Shown here piece after piece: positions 59,414 to 64,000 of a DNA stretch of 64,000 bases (positions are counted from its first letter, which is position 1; every line of letters starts with the position of its first letter). The DNA comes from Alphaproteobacteria bacterium (GTDB taxonomy: Bacteria > Pseudomonadota > Alphaproteobacteria > Caulobacterales > Maricaulaceae): positions 310,001 to 374,000 of the forward strand of contig WGOD01000001.1 in NCBI GenBank assembly GCA_016124205.1. Reading direction: 5' to 3'. The notes beneath the pieces were generated by a model. The model did not search any database. It had not been told where the DNA came from and saw only the letters and a list, made by a program, of their open reading frames with translations. A program made the translations under genes and the position numbers.

Positions 59414-59442
59414 AAGGGCGGCTGCCAATGGCAACCGCCCTT
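59414..59442. terminator. Bidirectional terminator-like hairpin
   Basis: AAGGGCGGCTGCCAATGGCAACCGCCCTT. Confidence 0.65.
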
Positions 59443-59468
59443 ACCGTTTCAGTCGTGCGGAATGAGGC

Positions 59469-60197
59469 CTAGCGGCACTCTTCCCCGTCGCGCTCCACAA
59501 AGCGGACATTCGAACTGTCGAAGCCCGACGGATAGTCCGGAGCTTCGTCGGCGGTCACGGTCAGCGTGCCGCTGACCGATGCGCCGTTCTCGAAGATCAC
59601 TTCATGGGCGCAGACCGACCCGCCCGCCTCAATGCGGCCGGCGATGGTCACTTCGCTGCGGTCACGGCGGTTGAACATGCCGCGGCGGCGTTCGGCGTTG
59701 ATCTCGATCGGACCCATGGCCACGCCGTCGAATTCGGCATCGCCGACCTCGGCCATCAGGCGGCCTTCAACCTGGCCGGAAAAGTCGAGCGCGCCGGCCG
59801 CGATCTCCACGTCACCGGCGAAGGTCGATCCGCGCTGAATGTCGGCGGCCCCGGCGTTGATCTCGACATCGGATCCGAAGTCGCCCTCGATCTCGACAGC
59901 GCCGGCGTTGAACTCGGCTTCGCCGGTTACATTGCCTGCGAAGTCGATGGCACCGCCGTCTGCGGTCAGTCGGCCACCCACAACGGCGCGGGCATCGATC
60001 GCCGCGCCGGAGAGGACCAGATTGCCGCCGAACGTGCCGTTGACGTCGATGGCAGCGGCGGAAAACTCACCATCACCTTCAACATCGCCGGACCAGTCCA
60101 CGACGATCCCGGACATGTCCACCGAACGCGATTGTGCGAAAGCGGTTTCGCCGACGAGCGCGGTCAGCGCGGCGGCGGTCATCAGAACGTATTTCAT
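59469..60197 (-). CDS. Third beta-helix repeat exported protein (paralog)
   Basis: Signal MKYVLMTAAALTALVGETAFAQ; repeats GAAIDARAVVGGRLTAD-GGAIDFAGNVTGEAEFN-AGAVEIEGDFGSDVEIN. Confidence 0.8.
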   Translation of the reverse strand: MKYVLMTAAALTALVGETAFAQSRSVDMSGIVVDWSGDVEGDGEFSAAAIDVNGTFGGNLVLSGAAIDARAVVGGRLTADGGAIDFAGNVTGEAEFNAGAVEIEGDFGSDVEINAGAADIQRGSTFAGDVEIAAGALDFSGQVEGRLMAEVGDAEFDGVAMGPIEINAERRRGMFNRRDRSEVTIAGRIEAGGSVCAHEVIFENGASVSGTLTVTADEAPDYPSGFDSSNVRFVERDGEECR

Positions 60198-60289
60198 TTG
60201 CCAGCTCCTCCTGAGCACAGAAAAGGAGCCCCTTCCGGGGATCCATCGTCCCCATCACGATGCGTTTGGCAAGGGGTTTGGATGCGCGC

Positions 60290-61702
60290 CTAGATGTGAA
60301 TCACGCGCCCATAGGCATCCAGCACGCTTTCGTGCATGGCTTCGGACACGGTCGGGTGCGGGAAGACGGTGTGCATCAGTTCCGCTTCCGTTGTTTCCAG
60401 CTGACGCCCGACGACATAGCCCTGGATCATCTCGGTGACTTCCGGGCCGACCATGTGCGCACCCAGCAGTTCGCCTGTCTTCGCGTCGAACACGGTCTTG
60501 ATCAGACCCTGGTCGTCGCCCATCGCGATGGCCTTGCCGTTGCCGACGAGCGGGAAACGGCCGACCTTCACCTCGTGACCGGCTTCCTTCGCCTTGGCTT
60601 CGGTCAGACCGACCGAGGCGACCTGCGGATGGCAATACGTGCAGCCCGGGATGTTCGACTTGTCGAAGGCGTGCGGCTTCTGGCCGGCGATCGCCTCGAC
60701 GCAGATGATGCCTTCATGGCTCGCCTTGTGCGCCAGCCAGGGCGCGCCGGCGACGTCGCCGATGGCGTAGAGGCCCTTCACATTCGTCTTCCCATAGCCG
60801 TCATTGACGACATGGCCGCGGTCCATTTTCACACCAAGCGCGTCGAGGCCCATATTCTCGGTGTTCGCTACAATGCCGATGGCGAGGATGACGCGCTCGG
60901 CCTCGATCACCTCCGTCTTGCCGGCCTTGGTCTTGACCGAGACCTTCACCGACTTCGCGCCCTTGTCGAGCTTCTCGACCTGCGCGCCGGTGTGGATGGT
61001 CATGCCCTGCTTCTTGAAGGCCTTCTCGGCGAATTTCGAGATTTCCTCGTCCTCGACCGGCATGACGCGGTCCATCATCTCCACCACCGTCACGTCCGCG
61101 CCGAAGGTGCGATAGACACTCGCGAATTCGATGCCGATCGCGCCGGAACCGATGACCAGGACCGATTTCGGCATGGCGTCGGGCACCATCGCTTCGCGAT
61201 AGGTCCAGACCAGCTTGCCATCGGGTTCGAGACCCGCCTGCGGTACGGTCCGCGCCCGCGCACCCGTCGCGAGGATGACGTGCTTGGCGGCGTAGGAGGC
61301 GTCCTTGCCGTCCTTGCCCCTCACGATCACCTTCGGAGCGTCGCCGCCCTTTTCGAGGCGCGCCGTCCCCTCGATCACGGTGATCTTGTTCTTCTTCATC
61401 AGCATGCCGACGCCGCCGGACAGGCGTTCGGACACTTTCCGCGAGCGCTGGACGATGGCCTTGGTGTCGAAGCCGATCTTCTCGGCGCTGAGGCCGAAGT
61501 CCGAGGCGTGCTGCATCAGGTGATAGACCTCGGCGGAGCGCAAGAGCGCCTTGGTCGGGATACAGCCCCAGTTGAGGCAGATGCCGCCCAGCTTGTCGCG
61601 CTCCACGACGGCGGTCTTCATGCCCAGCTGCGCCGCCCGGATCGCGGCGACATAGCCGCCCGGTCCGCCGCCGATCACGATCACGTCGAATTGGTCCGCC
61701 AT
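60290..61702 (-). CDS. lpdA: Dihydrolipoyl dehydrogenase
   Basis: FDVIVIGGGPGGYVAAIRAAQLGMKTAVVE, GGICLNWGCIPTKALL, HTVFPHPTVSEAMHE. Confidence 0.96.
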   Translation of the reverse strand: MADQFDVIVIGGGPGGYVAAIRAAQLGMKTAVVERDKLGGICLNWGCIPTKALLRSAEVYHLMQHASDFGLSAEKIGFDTKAIVQRSRKVSERLSGGVGMLMKKNKITVIEGTARLEKGGDAPKVIVRGKDGKDASYAAKHVILATGARARTVPQAGLEPDGKLVWTYREAMVPDAMPKSVLVIGSGAIGIEFASVYRTFGADVTVVEMMDRVMPVEDEEISKFAEKAFKKQGMTIHTGAQVEKLDKGAKSVKVSVKTKAGKTEVIEAERVILAIGIVANTENMGLDALGVKMDRGHVVNDGYGKTNVKGLYAIGDVAGAPWLAHKASHEGIICVEAIAGQKPHAFDKSNIPGCTYCHPQVASVGLTEAKAKEAGHEVKVGRFPLVGNGKAIAMGDDQGLIKTVFDAKTGELLGAHMVGPEVTEMIQGYVVGRQLETTEAELMHTVFPHPTVSEAMHESVLDAYGRVIHI

Positions 61703-61855
61703 GGCGCTCATCCTCTCGAGGGATTTCCGTGGAAAGGGTGATGGACGGGGGCCGCAGCAAAATCAACTACAACGCCGCAGAGGCGATATTCGCGATTGCA
61801 AGCTTGGGCCCGGCCGCCAATCACGCCATGCTGCATCTATCAAGGGAGGACCAAC

Positions 61856-62752
61856 ATGATCGATGCGCTGCGCACACCGGAAGACCGCTTCATGGGGCTG
61901 CCGGACTGGGACTATGAACCCCACTATATCGACGACCTGCCCGGTTATGAGGGGCTGCGCGTCCATTATGTCGACGAGGGTCCGAAGGACGGGCCGGTCT
62001 TTCTCTGCCTCCATGGCGAGCCGAGCTGGGCCTATCTCTACCGCAAGATGATCCCGGTCTTCCGAAAGGCCGGCGGGCGCGTGATCGCGCCGGACTTTCT
62101 CGGCTTCGGCCGGTCGGACAAGCCGGTCGACGACGCGGTCTATACCTTCGACTTCCACCGCAATTTCCTGAAAGCCTTCCTCGACCGGATGGACGTTCAA
62201 GACGTCTGCCTCGTCTGTCAGGACTGGGGCGGCTTGCTCGGCCTGACCCTGCCGATGGATTATCCGGACCGGTTCACGCGCCTGATCGTGATGAATACCG
62301 GCATCGGCGTCGGGATGAATCCGGGGCCGGGATTCCTCGCCTGGCGCGACTATGTCGCGACCAATCCCGAATTCAATGTCGGCGATCTGATGAAGCGCGC
62401 CACGCCGATCCTCAACGAGGCGGAAGTCGCGGCCTATCAGGCCCCCTTCCCCGACCCGCGCTATATGGGCGGCGTAAGGCGCTTCCCGGCCCTGGTCCCG
62501 ATCGATCCGTCTATGGAAGGCGTCGACACCGGCATGGCGGCGGCGAAATTCTGGAGCCAGGACTGGACGGGCGACAGCTTCATGGCGATCGGCATGCAGG
62601 ACCCCGTGCTCGGTCCGCCCGCGATGAAAATGATGCGCAAGATCATCCGGAATTGCCCGGAGCCGATGGAAATCGCCGATGGCGGCCATTTCGTGCAGGA
62701 ATGGGGCGAGCCGATCGCCCGGGCGGCGTGCGAGCGGTTCGGGTTGCTGTAG
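61856..62752 (+). CDS. Haloalkane dehalogenase (DhlA/HLD-I type)
   Basis: MIDALRTPEDRF, FLCLHGEPSWAYLYRKMIPVF, VCQDWGGLLGLTLPM nucleophile elbow, IADGGHFVQEWGE. Start 61856 with AGGGAGGA SD. Confidence 0.9.
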   Translation: MIDALRTPEDRFMGLPDWDYEPHYIDDLPGYEGLRVHYVDEGPKDGPVFLCLHGEPSWAYLYRKMIPVFRKAGGRVIAPDFLGFGRSDKPVDDAVYTFDFHRNFLKAFLDRMDVQDVCLVCQDWGGLLGLTLPMDYPDRFTRLIVMNTGIGVGMNPGPGFLAWRDYVATNPEFNVGDLMKRATPILNEAEVAAYQAPFPDPRYMGGVRRFPALVPIDPSMEGVDTGMAAAKFWSQDWTGDSFMAIGMQDPVLGPPAMKMMRKIIRNCPEPMEIADGGHFVQEWGEPIARAACERFGLL

Positions 62753-62754
62753 CC

Positions 62755-62821
62755 GTCATCCCGACGAAAGTCGGGATCCAGATTGACGGGCGTTCTGGAT
62801 TCCGGCTTCCGCCGGAATGAC
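62755..62821. repeat. Palindromic intergenic repeat (REP/BIME-like)
   Basis: GTCATCCCGACGAAAGTCGGGATCCAG...CTGGATTCCGGCTTCCGCCGGAATGAC: two hairpins in mirror arrangement. Confidence 0.8.
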
Positions 62822-62827
62822 GCGGTG

Positions 62828-63199
62828 TCAGATATCCTCGACGACCGCGGTCAGATCACCGCCGGCATCGCCGGTATTCACCACTCCTGCGCGTTCGAGC
62901 AGGAGCATGTGAACCGGCCCCTCCTCGACCACGGGGCGATGGCGGACGCCTTTCGGGATCACGGTCATCTCCCCGGGGCCGAGAATCGCCGGGTCGGCAT
63001 TCTCGATCTCGATCCGCAGGCGTCCCTGGGTGACGAGGAAAAGCTCGTCCTCGTGCGCGTGGTGGTGCCAGACGAATTCGCCCTCGGCCTTGGCCAGCTT
63101 CACCTCATAGTCGTCGAGCCGTGCAATGCGCTTCGGCGACCAGGTCTCGGTGAATGTCGCGTGCTTCTCGGCGAGATTGAGGACGGGCGGGGTTTTCAT
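62828..63199 (-). CDS. Cupin domain protein
   Basis: FVWHHHAHEDELFLVTQGRLRIEIE...GEMTVIPKGVRHRPVVEEG. Start 63199 overlaps the E2 stop (TGATG). Confidence 0.9.
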   Translation of the reverse strand: MKTPPVLNLAEKHATFTETWSPKRIARLDDYEVKLAKAEGEFVWHHHAHEDELFLVTQGRLRIEIENADPAILGPGEMTVIPKGVRHRPVVEEGPVHMLLLERAGVVNTGDAGGDLTAVVEDI

Positions 63200-64000
63200 C
63201 ACATCAGCAGCGTCATCGGGTCTTCGATGAAACCCTTGAAGGCCGCGATCCAGCCCGCACCGGTCGCGCCATCGACGACGCGGTGATCGCAGGTCAGCGT
63301 CACCGTCATGACGGTCGCCTTGGCGAGCGCGCCGTCGGTGATGACCGGGCGTTCCTCGCCCGCGCCAACTGACAGGATCATGCCCTGCGGCGGGTTGAGG
63401 ATCGAGGCGAAGGACTTGATCCCGAACATGCCGAGATTGGACAGGGAGAAGGTGCCGCCCTGGAATTCCTCGGGCTTCAGCTTGCGCTCGCGGGCGCGGC
63501 TGGCGAGGTCCTTCATCTCCTTCGAGATCTGGACGAGCCCCTTCGCGTCGGCGTCGCGGATGATCGGCGTGATCAGACCGCCCTCGATCGCCACGGCGAC
63601 CGACACGTCGGCATGTTTGTGGCGGGCAATGCGGCCGTCCTCGATCCAGCTTGAATTGGCCTCCGGCACCTGCTTCAGGGCGACGCCGGCGGCCTTGATC
63701 AGGATGTCGTTGACCGAGACCTTCACGCCCTCGGGCGCCTTGTCGTTGATCTGCTTCCTGAACGCCAGCAGCGCGTCGAGGCGGCAATCCACATTCAGCG
63801 GGAAGTGCGGCACGTCGCGGAAGGAGTCCGTCAGGCGCTTCGCCGACACCTTGGTGATGTTATCGGCCTTCTCGATCTCGTAGCGGTCGCGCGCAATCCC
63901 GGCCTTCGCCAGCGGATCGTCAGCATCGACAGCGGCGGCCTGCGGCGCTTCCTTCGCAGCGGACGCCGCGGGTTTTTCCGCGGCGGCGGACTTGGCCGCG
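63199..64000 (-). CDS. Dihydrolipoamide acyltransferase (2-oxoacid dehydrogenase E2), truncated by window edge
   Basis: FPLNVDCRLDALLAFRKQIND, GGTFSLSNLGMFGIKSFASILNPPQGMILSVGAGEERPV, LTCDHRVVDGATGAGWIAAFK; open frame with A/K/P-rich linker to window end. Confidence 0.93.
   Translation of the reverse strand, partial: AAKSAAAEKPAASAAKEAPQAAAVDADDPLAKAGIARDRYEIEKADNITKVSAKRLTDSFRDVPHFPLNVDCRLDALLAFRKQINDKAPEGVKVSVNDILIKAAGVALKQVPEANSSWIEDGRIARHKHADVSVAVAIEGGLITPIIRDADAKGLVQISKEMKDLASRARERKLKPEEFQGGTFSLSNLGMFGIKSFASILNPPQGMILSVGAGEERPVITDGALAKATVMTVTLTCDHRVVDGATGAGWIAAFKGFIEDPMTLLM

Noticed and set aside
62828-63787. 319-aa minus-strand ORF in the track
   Set aside because: N-terminal two-thirds overlaps E2 in another frame; only the C-terminal cupin from ATG 63199 is credible.

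Overview
64 kb of a high-GC alphaproteobacterial chromosome. The family-level signals (PhyR/NepR/EcfG, NtrYX, IspDF fusion, dusB-ntrYX-trkA-dat-hfq-hflX order) suggest a Caulobacterales/Hyphomonadaceae-like marine bacterium; that placement is inference. Main blocks: (1) 0-10.3 kb, tryptophan->kynurenine->anthranilate->2-aminobenzoyl-CoA catabolism (kynA, kynB, kynU, monooxygenase/reductase, SDR, enoyl-CoA hydratase, acyl-CoA dehydrogenase, RidA, thiolase), containing an AT-rich orphan gene with proteasome-like N-terminal motifs and a compositionally mosaic acyl-CoA dehydrogenase. (2) 13.4-30 kb, a general stress response (GSR) island: phyR / nepR-ecfG-HisKA_2 kinase, followed by many small envelope and stress genes. 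I could read 11 EcfG-type promoters (GGAAC-N16/17-NGTT) by eye, plus what looks like a second, receiver-less PhyR-like sigma-like protein next to a 53-aa NepR-like peptide that the ORF track omits. (3) 30-55 kb, mostly housekeeping: ppk2, tRNA-Ser, rlpA, dac, tmk, holB, tatD, mazG, hflX, hfq, dat, trkH, trkA, ntrX, ntrY, dusB, a single-ORF IspD-IspF-CinA fusion, COQ10-like, lipA, M1 peptidase. ntrBC is missing between dusB and ntrYX. (4) 55-64 kb, three neighbouring paralogous 17-aa-repeat beta-helix envelope proteins around an acyl-CoA/ACP synthetase, then lpdA, a haloalkane dehalogenase, a palindromic intergenic repeat, a cupin and a partial E2 gene. The most novel candidate is the SL-domain/NepR-like pair at 18.6-19.25 kb, downstream of an EcfG-promoter-driven Crp-family gene. 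No CRISPR array, rRNA, transposase or prophage was seen. All homology calls are from reading motifs, with no database search.
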